A stretch of 64,000 nt of DNA from Aphrophora alni (Eukaryota > Arthropoda > Insecta > Hemiptera > Aphrophoridae). Of this stretch, positions 13,231 to 24,038 are shown in pieces. The position numbers and the translations under genes were made by a program. Under the pieces are notes generated by a model that did no database searches, was not told the DNA's origin, and worked only from the letters and a program-made list of their open reading frames with translations. The stretch is from positions 151,658,431 to 151,722,430 of the forward strand of contig OY740767.1 in the NCBI GenBank assembly GCA_963513935.1, read 5' to 3'. Numbering within the stretch: the stretch's first letter is position 1; every line of letters begins with the position of its first letter.

Positions 13231-13440
13231 AAAAAAAGGAAGAAAAGAACATAAAATAAAAACCTCTAGCCCTCGAATACTTTTATAACATCAAGGTTGG
13301 AAGACAACAAAAGTTGGTCAAAGGAGACCTGATAGGAAAGATGAAAGACGACAAGACTACATGAAAAAAATGTGTAAATACAACTACGTCCTTCGGGATT
13401 ACTAAACCTGTACTCACTGTATGTGAGCACTTGAGGGTTT
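13144..13440 (+). repeat. Dispersed repeat family D, copy 1 (with A38 tract)
   Basis: The head TTAAAGGGGAAAACTTCATCATCAT matches copies at 58443 and 59265. A poly(A) tract (13191-13228) is followed by the body found in every copy: ATAAAAT-AGAGACC-like start, TTGAATACT, CATCAGGGTCGGA-like, then ACATGAAGAAA and a conserved tail with CACTGTA. The poly(A) is internal, so the family is not obviously a retroposed transcript end. Class unknown. Confidence 0.7.
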
Positions 13441-13734
13441 TATTAACATAAGTAATTCAGAAAGAACACAACCATTCATAAAGAAAAACATGTTTAAAAC
13501 CACACACAAAAATAAGCTGCCAAAACAATTTGTTCACTTTTTGTAACTTTTGTCCTAAGCTAACAGGAATACATTCCAGTCTTCAATCAATTTGTGAGTG
13601 AACAAACACACGCAAAGAAAAGGTGTTTTCTGCACAATATTTTAACTTTGATGTGTACAGTTTATGAAATATACTAATGTATGAATGTATACATATTATT
13701 TTTTGAAAGACAAAAAACCAAGCACTCATCATTG

Positions 13735-13960
13735 CCTAAAATAGAAAAAGAGCAACATAAAATGGAGACACCTAGTCCATGGAATATTCTAATAGCATCA
13801 GGGTCGGACTAAACCAAGAGTTGCTAAAGAGGAACCTGATAGGAAAGGTTAAAAGGATCTAATCCAAGACTATATGAAGAAAGGTGTAGATGCAGCTAGG
13901 AACCATGTGATTGCTACACCAGTAGTCAAGGTGGTTATACAAATTAAATATGTGCTCAGT
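13735..13960 (+). repeat. Dispersed repeat family D, copy 2
   Basis: Contains GCATCAGGGTCGGA, ACCTGATAGGAAAGGTTAAA and GAAGAAAGGTGTAGATGCAG in the same order as the other copies. The copy lies about 300 bp downstream of copy 1 in the same orientation. Confidence 0.7.
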
Positions 13961-14270
13961 TTCAAAATACCATATGTGAATGATGAAACCACTATCGCTA
14001 GATAGAAGAAGGACAGTAAAGACCTGCTGTCGATTAAATGTGATAATATAGCATTAATAGTGGCATGTCGTAAATCAAAATTGTAAATAATAAAACACAT
14101 CATCCTAGATGAAGGCATAATATTGACTGATAAAGAACCATAGTCTGACCTACATCTTGTTTTAGAACAATATAAAAGATGACAGACTGATGGCACAGAA
14201 AGATAAAGTCCTTGATAGCTTCCAAGACATGAAGTTTATTGATTTTTCATACCCAGTATAGATTAAATTA

Positions 14271-14563
14271 GATGGGCCTGGTGGACGATGATACTTGCAG
14301 GTACTGTGGTGAAGAGGTGGAACGCATGGAACACATCATCATGGAGTGCCCGGCCTTATGCCAAAAAAGACAAAAATCTCTAGAATTCATCTTCATTTCG
14401 GAAGAAAAATTACTAAACCTCCCGACCAGGGGTTTGATCAATTTTGTCAAAGACATAGATCTCTCCTGAGTCCAACAAGAGGAGGGCACAAAAGATCTAA
14501 TTAGGTCGCAGTGCAGGAGGCGCTTTTAAAACACTCTCCCCAGTCTTAATAATAATAATAATA
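14271..14563 (+). mobile_element. 5'-truncated LINE (I/R1-like) with (AAT)n tail
   Basis: A 293-bp insertion lies between two perfect copies of ATAGATTAAATTA (14258-14270 and 14564-14576). It carries the last 65 or so codons of an ORF2-type protein (14272-14469): a CRYCGEE...HIIMECPAL zinc-knuckle stretch of the form C-x2-C-x8-H-x4-C, ending LS-stop. A 3' UTR then ends in (TAA)n from about 14547. A (TAA)n tail is typical of I-clade LINEs. The exact 13-bp duplication shows insertion by target-primed reverse transcription and relative youth. Confidence 0.85.
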
Positions 14564-14880
14564 ATAGATTAAATTATTCGTCAAAAATTTTGACCTCCGT
14601 TTTTTGACTGATCATCACGTTTCATGGCCACAGGAAACCAAAAAAATGATTTTCAACCTGCTGTTCATCTGTCGTCAAAGTAGTCTGTGTGTAAATATGA
14701 TAGTGTCTATAAATGTTAAGATTGAAACCTGAAATTTGGTATAGGAAACTATAGTGTGCTCATATAGAACGATATTGAAATACAGAAAAATCAAATTTAA
14801 AATGATAAAATGTCAACTATTTAAAAAAGATTTTTGTACTTTGTTTGTGAGTTATTCAACTTTTAACATAATAAATTACA

Positions 14881-15747
14881 TACCAACCCAAATGAATTGA
14901 AGCAGCTAGCCTTATCTACAATAGAAGAAAGATTTCCACCACATGAATGGCTCAGGATTTATACAGATGGGTCCTTGACAGACTGTAATCATGTGGCAGA
15001 GGCAGGAATATATTCAACACTCTTTTCACATTATGTGTCTGTTGGAAAACATACAACAAGCTTTGATGCTGAAGTAGAGGCAATATCAACAGCCCTGAAA
15101 CTATTACTATGTAGACACACCAAACTATGTAAGATAGTGTTCCTGGTAGACTCAAAGGCAGCCATCCAGGCTGTAGCCTCAAACAGGTTATCTTTCGTTC
15201 GAACTGTCAAGGAAGCAAGAGTTGCTATCAGACAGATGGAAAGACGATCCATTTCCAGTGGGTGCCTTCTCACGTGGGAGTAATGGGGAATGAGATGGCG
15301 GATGTCCTTGCTAAGAAGGGATCCAATCTGATTCATTGGATCAAATCCTTGAACTTGGATTCAGCTAGAAGACTAATCAGCCATGGAACACAAGAGGAAT
15401 TTCTGAAGGAAGCACGAGCCTTGGGAAGTGAGAGGAGGTGGAAGTGCATAGAGAACGAATGGCAACACAACAAGAACAAGCCTAGGAAAGAGGCTGTTGC
15501 ATATCTACGCCTTGGCACGGGACATGATTGTTTGGCGGCCCACTTGAAGAGGATCCATGTCCTGGATTCCGATCTTTGTGTGTTGTGCCGACAAACGGGG
15601 GAGCCAATGAATAGGGAACATCTTTTGAGGTGCCCAAGGCTTGGTTTTGAGCACCAGATTTTGAAGAATTTTCCTAAATTGTACTGGGATGCCAGCCGAC
15701 TCATGGGTTGATTCTCACATAGTCTGCCATTGGAAACAACAACAAAA
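14881..15747 (+). mobile_element. 5'-truncated LINE with RNase H domain, 13-bp TSD
   Basis: An 867-bp insertion is bounded by perfect ATAATAAATTACA duplications (14868-14880 and 15748-15760). It keeps only the RNase H domain, a C-terminal zinc-knuckle region and a short 3' UTR ending AACAACAACAAAA. The same 3' end (FP-x-LYW-[DE]-A-R/S followed by TGCCATTGGAA and a short A/C- or GAA-rich tail) occurs at 28471-28657 and 52600-52853. This is therefore one LINE family with at least three copies here. The RNase H domain points to the I superfamily (I, R1, Loa, Ingi and relatives). Confidence 0.88.
14897..15711 (+). pseudogene. LINE ORF2 C-terminus: RNase H plus zinc-knuckle, frameshifted
   Basis: Frame 1 (14897 to about 15240) reads WLRIYTDGSL with the first catalytic Asp, then a FDAEVEAIS stretch with the Glu and FLVDSKAAI with the next Asp. 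A one-base frameshift near 15240-15250 moves the protein to the frame reading QWVPSHVGVMGNEMAD, which supplies the last RNase H Asp. It continues through YLRLGTGHDCLAAHL and a C-x2-C...H-x4-C motif (CVLCRQ...REHLLRC) to a stop at 15709-15711. All RNase H active-site residues are present, but the frameshift and missing reverse transcriptase make it non-functional. Confidence 0.85.
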
Positions 15748-16309
15748 ATAATAAATTACAAAAAAAAAATTTGCAGAGGCAATGGTACGAACCACACCTC
15801 TCTATGATCTCAAAACAGTGAGAGTTTTGTCAAAAATGTAATTTCTAACCCTGACCTCCCAAAAATATATTATATTCATATGAAGGGCCGCATCACCTGA
15901 CACGTGGACAGTGAGAGGAGGATCCTTCAAAAATATACAGCTTTGTCGTCTACTAAGGTTGAGACACGAGTGGAATTTTTTAAAAAATATACACTCAATA
16001 TGCCAACATCAAAAAAGTACTGATACACACAATTACAAGGTTCAGAAAACCTGTGTAAAAATGTTTAAAACAAATTTACTCTGTTTACCAAAAACTGTTG
16101 ATCATCCAATACAATTGAAAGTTTCTTACAATGCCAATAAACCAAATTCTGGGCATTACATTTAGAGGATCTGTATTACCATGTATTTAGAGGATCGTTA
16201 ATGTTCAACTTTATAAAAATGCACACAAAAACACAAGTATATATACATTTTTAAGTTTGCATGATCAACTAGATTAGCCTTGACTTAATGGTTCAGCTAT
16301 CAGATGAAC

Positions 16310-17440
16310 TTTGATCTCCTGTTTGTTTTGCAATGATGTTAGAGGGGAAGGTAATTTCAAACTCTTCTAAGGAATTCATAAGTCCTCCTTTTCTACACTT
16401 GTAAAATTTCTATGTTCTTCGCAAAATTGGAATATGTGTGGCAAAGAAGTTCTCCATAGCTAGATTTATCATGGTGAATTTTGTTTGAAGATAACTATTT
16501 TTTAAACCATTTGTAAAAATATCGTCCCATTAGGCCTATGCAGAAAATGGGGCATCATTACAGTTCATTTTGTATATGCCCGTTTTATTACTCGATTCTG
16601 TTTTGTTTTTACTTCTATGATCCAATGTCAACTTGAGTTTATTTGTGGTATAAAACACAACTGTGGTGTTTTTTCCATTATATTTTTTAATACATGTTTT
16701 AAATGAGAACCAAATTCACACGAGATTAATCTGAGTTCCTTATTATTTTTTGGAGTTTTGTGTTTGAATTTCCAAACTAACGTATTGATCATTGAACTTT
16801 TGAAACTGTTAGCTTGTGCAATGTATTTAATAATTTCTAAATATTACTCATAGTTTTTTTTTAGACATAGGAACATTCAAGACTCTGTACACGAAACTGT
16901 TACATGCAGATAATTTTTTCAGGAGGATGGTGGGAAGATCCGTAAATGGTTTGATCAGTAAATGTAATTTCGCTAAGGTTAGCTCCTTAGTTTACTGTCA
17001 TTTTCTATTTCAAAGGTAAAATCGAAGTTTGTGTGCATATTGTCTATATAATTATTCATCAGTTGTAATTGTCTAAAACTAAGATTATAGTATCATCAAT
17101 GTATTCACGTAAAATTTCCTTTTTGTGAAACTAAGGGTTTAAATCTGTTAAAAGAAATATATTTTCAATGTAGTACTGTAATGGAAATTTTCAGATCAAA
17201 TGCTCGAAAGTTGAGAACCCATTGCTAAGCAGTCTTCTTGAATTAAATCTTCATTTTCAAAGTGAAAATAGTTTTAGTTTTTAACACAGATTTGAGGAGA
17301 TTATTCATTTATATGCTTGTCGGAAAGGTTGAAATTTTCTTTAAGGGTATAGTGGAATATGGTTAATGTTTGGTAAATTGGTAAGATGTTAGACATTTTG
17401 TAAATGCAAAGATATTTCGTATTGTTAGCATGACATCCTC
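16310..17440 (-). pseudogene. Penelope-like element: reverse transcriptase plus GIY-YIG remnant
   Basis: Reading the minus strand from 17440, broken frames give in order: NFNLSDKHINE; NYFHFENEDL; CLAMGSQLSSI, the reverse-transcriptase palm motif usually MGSPLS; EYIDDTIIL, the catalytic Y-x-DD box near 17100; FTFEIEN; ITFTDQTI; a stretch like NSFVYRVLNVPMSKKNYE; KTGIYKMNCND, the GIY part of a GIY-YIG endonuclease, near 16570; and GGLMNSLEEFEI near 16340. This order (RT then GIY-YIG, with KxGLLNxLEExEI) is diagnostic of Penelope-like elements. At least ten stops and frameshifts show long decay. Element termini were not located. Confidence 0.8.
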
Positions 17441-17524
17441 TATCAAAATTGAAGGTTGTAAACATATTTAAAATGTGACTGTTATAAAGGGAAAGTTGAA
17501 TAAAAGATATTCTTTTGTTGTTGT

Positions 17525-17835
17525 TTTTTAACTGGGTTGGGTGGGATCGGAAAAGGATCAAAATGGGTTGGGACAGTCAAAAAGGGGGATTCAAAATCTG
17601 TTGGATGAGTTTAAATTTTTTTTTTTTAAAAGAGTAAAAATTGGGGAAGGATATTCCTTCAAAATGGGTTGGATGGGTTTAGAATCTTTTTTTTAGAAAA
17701 GGGCCCAAATTTGAGAGGGATATTTTTTCAAATATTTAAAAAGGGTTGGGTGAGTTTAGAAACTTTTTTGAAAAAGGGTCAAAATTTAGAGGGGAAATTT
17801 TGGGTAGGGTCTAAGGGTTGGGTGTGGTGAGGTGT
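17525..17835. repeat. Degenerate ~75-bp tandem repeat, G/T-rich on + strand
   Basis: At least three units follow the pattern AAAATGGGTTGGATGGGTTT, AGAA, a T7-12 run, AAAAGGGTCAAAATT, GAGGGGATATT, TTC. The + strand has almost no C over about 400 bases. The units are diverged and no coding is seen. Confidence 0.6.
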
Positions 17836-18859
17836 GGAATTTTTGAGGTTGAGTGGTGGGTGAAATGTTTGGAGCAAGGGGAATAGAAGATGGAAAAAAG
17901 TGGTAGAAAAGGTTACAAATTTTGGGAGAGGGGTGTCCTGGCTCAACCTGTGGCCAAGCTGCTCATTTCCCTCTACTTAACTTATTCAAAGTTTTTGTTT
18001 CCTAATGAATAGATTTTTAAACTATTAATACGATTATATCCAGTCATGACGTGACGCTCCGATTAATTCATTCCACCTACAAAATCCCGCACCGTCTTGT
18101 AAAAAGTATTCACTTCAACAAGACAATGAAGTTAACGGAAAATATGTAATATCAGAAAGTAAACACGAGCAAAGCAGAATAACAGAAAGCTTGAAGCAAG
18201 ATTAAAACTGAAAAGAACAATAGTCATGCTTAGTATAGAAAGTAGACCAAGGCTTTGCTTTAGTCACGCCGTGGTAATGGTAGACCAAGTAGAGAAGGGA
18301 TTTGCTTGTTCATCGTCTACTCCACAACAGCATTCAATTACAAAGCTAGCATTTATGTGACACACTATAATACAGTATACAAACCTAGACATTTAGTGGA
18401 ATTAAACAGTGCAAACACATTGCACAAACTTTCTCACTCACCCGTCCTCAAAAACTAATAGTAACCAAAATTGTCATTTTGTTAAGTTGTCCACCAAAAA
18501 AAGTAAATGAACCGTGGAATCCGTGTATTAAATAATATTTATATACCGGTATTTAAATAAAGGCCTAAACTTGGTTGTGCCACAACTTAAGTTGTATTTC
18601 ATGAAAATTGAACTTTTAATGAAATCAGTCCAGGTTAAACTTTTGGTTTTTTGCCAATGATTCCTGAACCATAATATTTTCTTACTTAAGAACTTACAAG
18701 TATAAGTCATTAATCTGGGGGGGGGGGTTACACCCTACTTCTTTATAATAATAACCTAAACTAAAAAAAAACTTCCTTGAATAATTACCTTTTTAATATT
18801 TTCTTTTGTATGACCCTTTGTACTCACCCAGTATAAAAATATTTAAAAAATGAGTCAGT
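17836..18859. other. Intergenic, no gene recognised
   Basis: 18395-18460 resembles 35-110 at the window start (ATTAAA...GTGCAAA...CACAAACTTTCTCACTCACCC), a short shared repeat. A G9 run lies near 18720. No coding or RNA gene is seen. Confidence 0.35.
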
Positions 18860-19460
18860 TTTAATAATCGCCAAAAATTTGGACCTCCGTTTTCTAATTA
18901 ATCTTCATGTTTGTTGCCTTAGGAAACAACAAAAAAAAAGATTTAAGACATACTGGATGTCCGTTGTCATCTGTACATAAGCACGATAAGAATCACAAAA
19001 ATTAAGATAGGGACATGAAATTTAATATAACCAACCACAATGTGCTCATAGGAAACCCTATTGAAATTCAAAAAAAAAAATCAAAATTGGCAGTCATTTA
19101 AACAGTTTTTAGCTCATATTTCATCAGTTTCCAACTTAAAACATAAAAAACTAAACTAGACAAACATTCGCAGATTTCAATGTTATACATACTGGTACCA
19201 ACCTTACATCTCTACAATGACAAATAGCAAAGTTGTTGTAAAAAATATAATTTTGAACCATGACCTTCAAAGAAAATATGGTATTTGTGTTATCGACACG
19301 AATATTGCGAGAGGAAAATTCTTCACATATGTACAGCTTTGAGGCCTGCAAGAACCAAGACACTGACATGAGCAAAGCGAATGGACATCTACAAGGCCCT
19401 AATCGATATGAAGAAATTAGTGATATTCATAATTACACATTATATTTACAGGATCTGGTT
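18860..19460 (+). repeat. Dispersed repeat family E, copy 3
   Basis: Contains TTTGGACCTCCGTTTTCTAAT, ACATGAAATTTAATATAACC, GTGTGCTCATAGGAAACCCTA-like and GTACAGCTTTGAGG blocks in the same order as 14577-16185 (minus the inserted LINE). Non-coding; class unknown. Confidence 0.65.
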
Positions 19461-20961
19461 GTATTACATTGTTTGATGAGGTAAGTATCATGATAACTTG
19501 TTAAATTTGAATAAGGTTAAAAATATTAAATACATATTTATATTACAATCACAATATTTTGTTCCTTGAAATTTCCTCTAGAAATTGATATAACTTTCAT
19601 GCAAGTTGTATTTATACAACAATGTGAATTAGAGTAAAATATAAACAATAGTTGGATGCATTCACTTCCAATGAATAGGTTCAACAGTGGAGAGGATAGA
19701 TATTGATGGGGATAAGATTACTAACACTGGTATCTCAATGAACCAGATTGACAATAAAAATACAAGAGTAATCACAATGTAAATCATTTAACTTTCATAT
19801 TTTTCCCTGTGAGTAGTGTCCCTGTGTACACTAGCTATGGTATAATTTATTGTTATTTCATGGCCTATGAATAATATGTTGTGCTCAATAATATGTTAGA
19901 CCGTAGTCTGGAACCTTGATTATCTTTTCCTTGCAATTTGGCACAAACTGGTTTGGGTTATCACTCTTCGTATTACTAAAATTGTATTATATAAATTACT
20001 AAACCCGATGGCTAGAAATTAATTCTTGGAGTTACATTTGAACAACGACTTTTACAAAAATTGTTGTAAGATTTATTGCAGCAAATGTCCTCCAATTTTT
20101 AGTTACAGTCTAATTATATTATATGTGCTTAATTAAAAGCAAACGGTAAGCCTTAACTCCCAATTTAATAGAAAAATGGCAAAAAAAAATCCCAAATTCT
20201 TGCCGACAGACGTACAGACAAGACACTTTTTTGAAGGTACCGGTACTCAAAACAGACTTATTCATGAAAACAGACTATGAAAATTAAACAGTTTTCTATA
20301 CCAATGAAAAGGACAAGCTACCTCAATTTTGGCCATTTGTAATACAAGTAAATTTAAATAAAATCAAACTAAAATAGCAAGTTGCCGATTACTAAAAGCG
20401 TTTTCAACTTATGTTACAATTTTTCAGTATACTGTAGACACTTTATGTGTTAACCACTTCCTTATTGTCGTGGATTATAAATCATGGTACTGTACCATTG
20501 GATGTAAGGTCACCACGCTTCCTGATTTCCCCGACATGTCTGGGTTTTAAAGGTAAAAATAACGTCATGGTGGATTTTTTTTTATATTATTAGCAATGCT
20601 ATTTTCCTCCCTCGGGTAATTTCTTATTTTCTGGGGTAAAATTACAAAGTTATAAACTTTCTCACACATTTTCGAAGTCACAACTGATCGAACTTGTCCA
20701 TAGTAATTAGTATGTAATATCTTCTGTCATAGCCTATTTACAACGTGTGATCAAAGAGATTAACCTGTTCCCAGAACAATCTCTTTTTTGTTACAGTGTC
20801 ATCTGTATACTATTTATCATTTTAGAATTAACCAAAAATATATTTTAAATGATAATTATGTGCAGTGGTACTAATATGTAGTAAAACAACTGAAATAAGT
20901 CTTTTGTTATACTTATATAACAATGTTTAATTATTTTTACAATTCTAATTTTAATAACAGA
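19461..20961. other. Intergenic, no gene recognised
   Basis: No frame, RNA gene or repeat structure beyond simple A/T runs could be supported. Confidence 0.4.
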
Positions 20962-20964
20962 TTA

Positions 20965-21330
20965 CCTACAATTGTAAAAAATAAATAACAATTTAACTCT
21001 GTAGATGTTCAAATTAACAGCCATCTTGACTGACACAATCTTGCAGCCTTTCTTGAACAGAAGAAAAAGATCATTGTTATTGTCAATTTCATGAAATGCT
21101 TCAGAGATTAACTGTTTCATGTTGTTTAGTGTGTACGTCTTTTGAGAAAATACTTTCTCCTTGACATACCACCAGTCGAAAAAATCCATGGGTCTCAAAT
21201 CAAGTCATCATAGAGACCAATCGATGGGACCATCACGACAAATCTATTTACTGGGAAACTCCCAATTCAGGAATTCTCGGATCAAATTATTATATTGGGG
21301 TGGGTTACCATGTTGTTGAAAAATACATCA
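20965..21330 (-). pseudogene. Mariner/IS630-type transposase C-terminal fragment
   Basis: On the minus strand from 21330, broken by stops: LIREFLNWEFPSK, then RDGPIDWSL, then DLRPMDFFDWWYVKEKVF followed by about 50 residues (stop at 20962-20964). This matches the usual order RxxLNxxFPxxWIG-RRGPIxWPxRSPDLTPLDFFLWGYVK of a family of insect DDE-type (IS630/Tc1/mariner superfamily) transposases. The stretch that should read SPDL is corrupted by two stops. No TIRs were located, so only the tail survives. Confidence 0.65.
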
Positions 21331-23547
21331 TTGCCACTGTGCTGTCTAATTTGAGGGATGATGAGAAATGTGTCTTAACAATTTCCTCTCTTTCAGCCAA
21401 CCTCTCTCTAAATCTATTTAAACGCTCCCCTACCTCTAGGCTATTTGATTCACATTTTCTATCAAAATTTCTTATACTTTGATTTTAAAACAACCATTTT
21501 AAATAGTCAACATAAATGTTTTCATACTCTCTCGTTGTTCTCATTGGTAGGCTAATAAAAAGTATATTTTCCAAGTTTCATACTATAGGGTACTCAATAG
21601 TTCCAGTAAGAAAATAAGCTACACAGACAAATAATTGATGTCCTACTTGATGTACAAGTGTTCTTCAGAAACCAATTTGTTCATAAAATCAGAAGTGATT
21701 TTTTTATACTAGGCATTGGATACAAAGTTTGATTAAAAAATAAGGAAACAATTTCTTATTTCTTTATTATTTCATTTCCATTAAGTATTAATTAAAAAAC
21801 AATAAATTCAACAAAAATTTTAAAATAGCAAGTTCAATTTAATGAAGAGATTTATAATTTATCATAGTGACTTTACGTTCTCACAAACTTTGGTTAGTGA
21901 GGCACATACATAGAGAGAGTTAGGTATGGGTTAAAAAAATCGATATAGATTTTTTACAGATATGTATGTTTTGAGGTGTCCCTGAGACCAAAAAAGTAGT
22001 TTTTTGAATAATATCTGCCTATCCTTATCTATCGTATGTACAGTGCTCTACAACCCAATCAAAATGTAAACTGATTATCGCTAAAAAAAGCCGGGTAGTG
22101 AACCAAAAATTGGATATGAAGCTGTTATAAAATAAGATAATTTCTCAAAATCGTAAGTATATATAGATCACAGTTCATGAATAAGTAAGCCTAAAGCGTG
22201 TCATTTAAAGCTCAATTTATTCAAATACGATTTATGTTGTGTAGACATGTTTACAGCAAAAGTAAAGAAGATTAGGCCCTTACAGTAATTGCAATCTTTT
22301 GAGATTTAACTAAAAAAATTTATTTAGTTGTACCATTATGGGTAGATAATAAATTTAAAATTCGGTCTTCTAAAATTGTAAACTAACAATTGTTATCTAA
22401 GTTTCACGAGAAAGAGGGGACTTTAAAGATTGGTACGCATATCTGGCCATCAACTGTGGCAGAACATGCCTAAAAATTCGGGAATTGCAAGTAACTAGTC
22501 TCCTGACCTCAATTTTGTTCTCAAAAGAACATAAATTAATAGAATTTTTGTTCAGTTTGAATGAAAATTCATTGTGACTGACCGCTTAATATCATAATAA
22601 ATACCTTATTTAAATTTAAAACTTAATAATTAATAAAAAGCGAAATAAATTTAAGTACAATATATAAAAAATATAATTTTTACAAGAGATTAATCGACTG
22701 GTCAGTTATTTCTAGCCATTCCGACTAATTGATACATATAGGCTAGTGTAACCAAGTGCAGTGCAGACCCTAATCACCCCTAACTTTTCTGCTCTTATAG
22801 CAAGGTCCAGTCAAATCTCACACTCTAATTACAGAATAATATTAAGTTAAATAACTAATTCATAGGCTACAATTTTTCAAAATTAAAACAAATGTGGAAT
22901 TTAATAACAATGGACACAACTCCTACCTAGACCAGTTGTATTTTTCCTGGTCATCTAATTTATAAAAAAAAAAATCTCTAAAAAAAAAGTCTCTTATAAT
23001 TTAGGCTTTATATAAGTTATGTTATCCTCAAGAACATTTTACCGAATGCTACTGTAATTATTTCTATGAGTAAAATAAATCTATTAAAATTTGGAGTTGA
23101 TCAGATATTTTGATCTTGAATTATCATCTTTTTGAATTTCCAAAACAAACAGGCATTGTGAAAGTTGTTAGATCTCAAACACAAAGATATCTCGGCCAAA
23201 TATTTGTACACCTGTAGAAATTTGCTGACTAAATATAAAATATGATAGGTTATTAAATAGGCCTAAAATATCAATCAAAACAATTTGTAAAATTTATGCT
23301 TTAACTTACTTCTTAAAGTTAAACCTTAGTTTAAGGTTCATAAACGTTTAAAAAAAGAATAATCTTTACTTTTTCAGTAGGCCTAAGAAGCTAAATATAA
23401 TGTCATTTTTGTATAACCTTCCTGATGGAAAATTCTCTAACCATAACTTAAAAATTTACATTTTTTAAAAACTTTTTGTATACCAATGGGTAACGGTATT
23501 CAACGATTATTATTATTCCCTCAAAACTGATATAGAGACTAAAATAT
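21331..23547. other. Intergenic, no gene recognised
   Basis: A+T-rich with no supported gene or clear repeat. The short frame near 21300-21482 (+) has no motif. Confidence 0.4.
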
Positions 23548-24030
23548 GGTAATTGTTTACAAAAAAAGTTACCGGTTTATTAGCGATTTAAAAAAAAAAT
23601 CATATTCTACATACCTTATTTCTTAATAATAAAATAAGTTTTCAACATGGAGCTAACTTTTTAACAGAAAAAAACATGATTTCAACTTTTCTAAGCTAAG
23701 GTCCATTACGTGAATTGCGCGTTAAAATAGGTTTGATCAGGAATTTTTACCTTACAAGGTCAAGTAACGCAAAAATTTGAAAAAATAAGAAATTTTTCGT
23801 TGGTTCCCAAGCAGTTACCCATCCAAGCACTAACCACGCTCAATGTTGCTTGACTTGGGTGTTCTATAAATACATTGAATTCTGTAGTTTTGAAATTGTG
23901 ATTTTTCGGTGAAAAAGTTAGTTCTGTTGTGAAAACTTATTTTATTAATAAGAAATAAGGTACCTATGTAAAACAGGATTTTTTTATAAATCGCCAAAAC
24001 TACCAGTAACTTTATTTGTAAACAATTACC
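23548..24030 (-). mobile_element. TIR transposon carrying a 5S rRNA fragment, copy A
   Basis: The element starts GGTAATTGTTTAC and ends GTAAACAATTACC. The arms are inverted for roughly 150 bp, including a shared CATACCTTATTTCTTAATAA word and its complement. It is flanked by TAAAATAT on the left (23540-23547) and TAAAATAA on the right (24031-24038), an 8-bp duplication with one mismatch. The interior is non-coding and holds a 5S rRNA-derived segment (23802-23861). Copy B (26546-27042) has the same layout in the opposite orientation. An 8-9-bp duplication fits hAT or Mutator-type transposases; neither is encoded. Confidence 0.82.
23802..23861 (-). ncRNA. Captured 5S rRNA 3'-half fragment (not a functional gene)
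   Basis: The minus strand reads CACCCAAGTCAAGCAACATT, GAGCGTGGTTAGTGCTTGG, ATGGGTAACTGCTTGGGAACC. This matches the conserved part of eukaryotic 5S rRNA from about residue 45 to 105, which includes the A box, intermediate element and C box of the internal control region. The first ~43 residues and the 3' end are missing, so it cannot make 5S rRNA. Confidence 0.85.
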
Positions 24031-24038
24031 TAAAATAA

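Larger units (their letters stand above)
14577..16185 (+). repeat. Dispersed repeat family E, copy 2, split by a LINE
   Basis: The two parts 14577-14880 and 15748-16185 align in order with the repeat at 18860-19460. Shared blocks are TTTGACCTCCGTTTT, GAAACC(T)GAAATTTGGTATAGG, GTGTGCTCATA and TACAGCTTTG. The LINE at 14881-15747 interrupts it. There is no coding content of its own. Confidence 0.65.
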
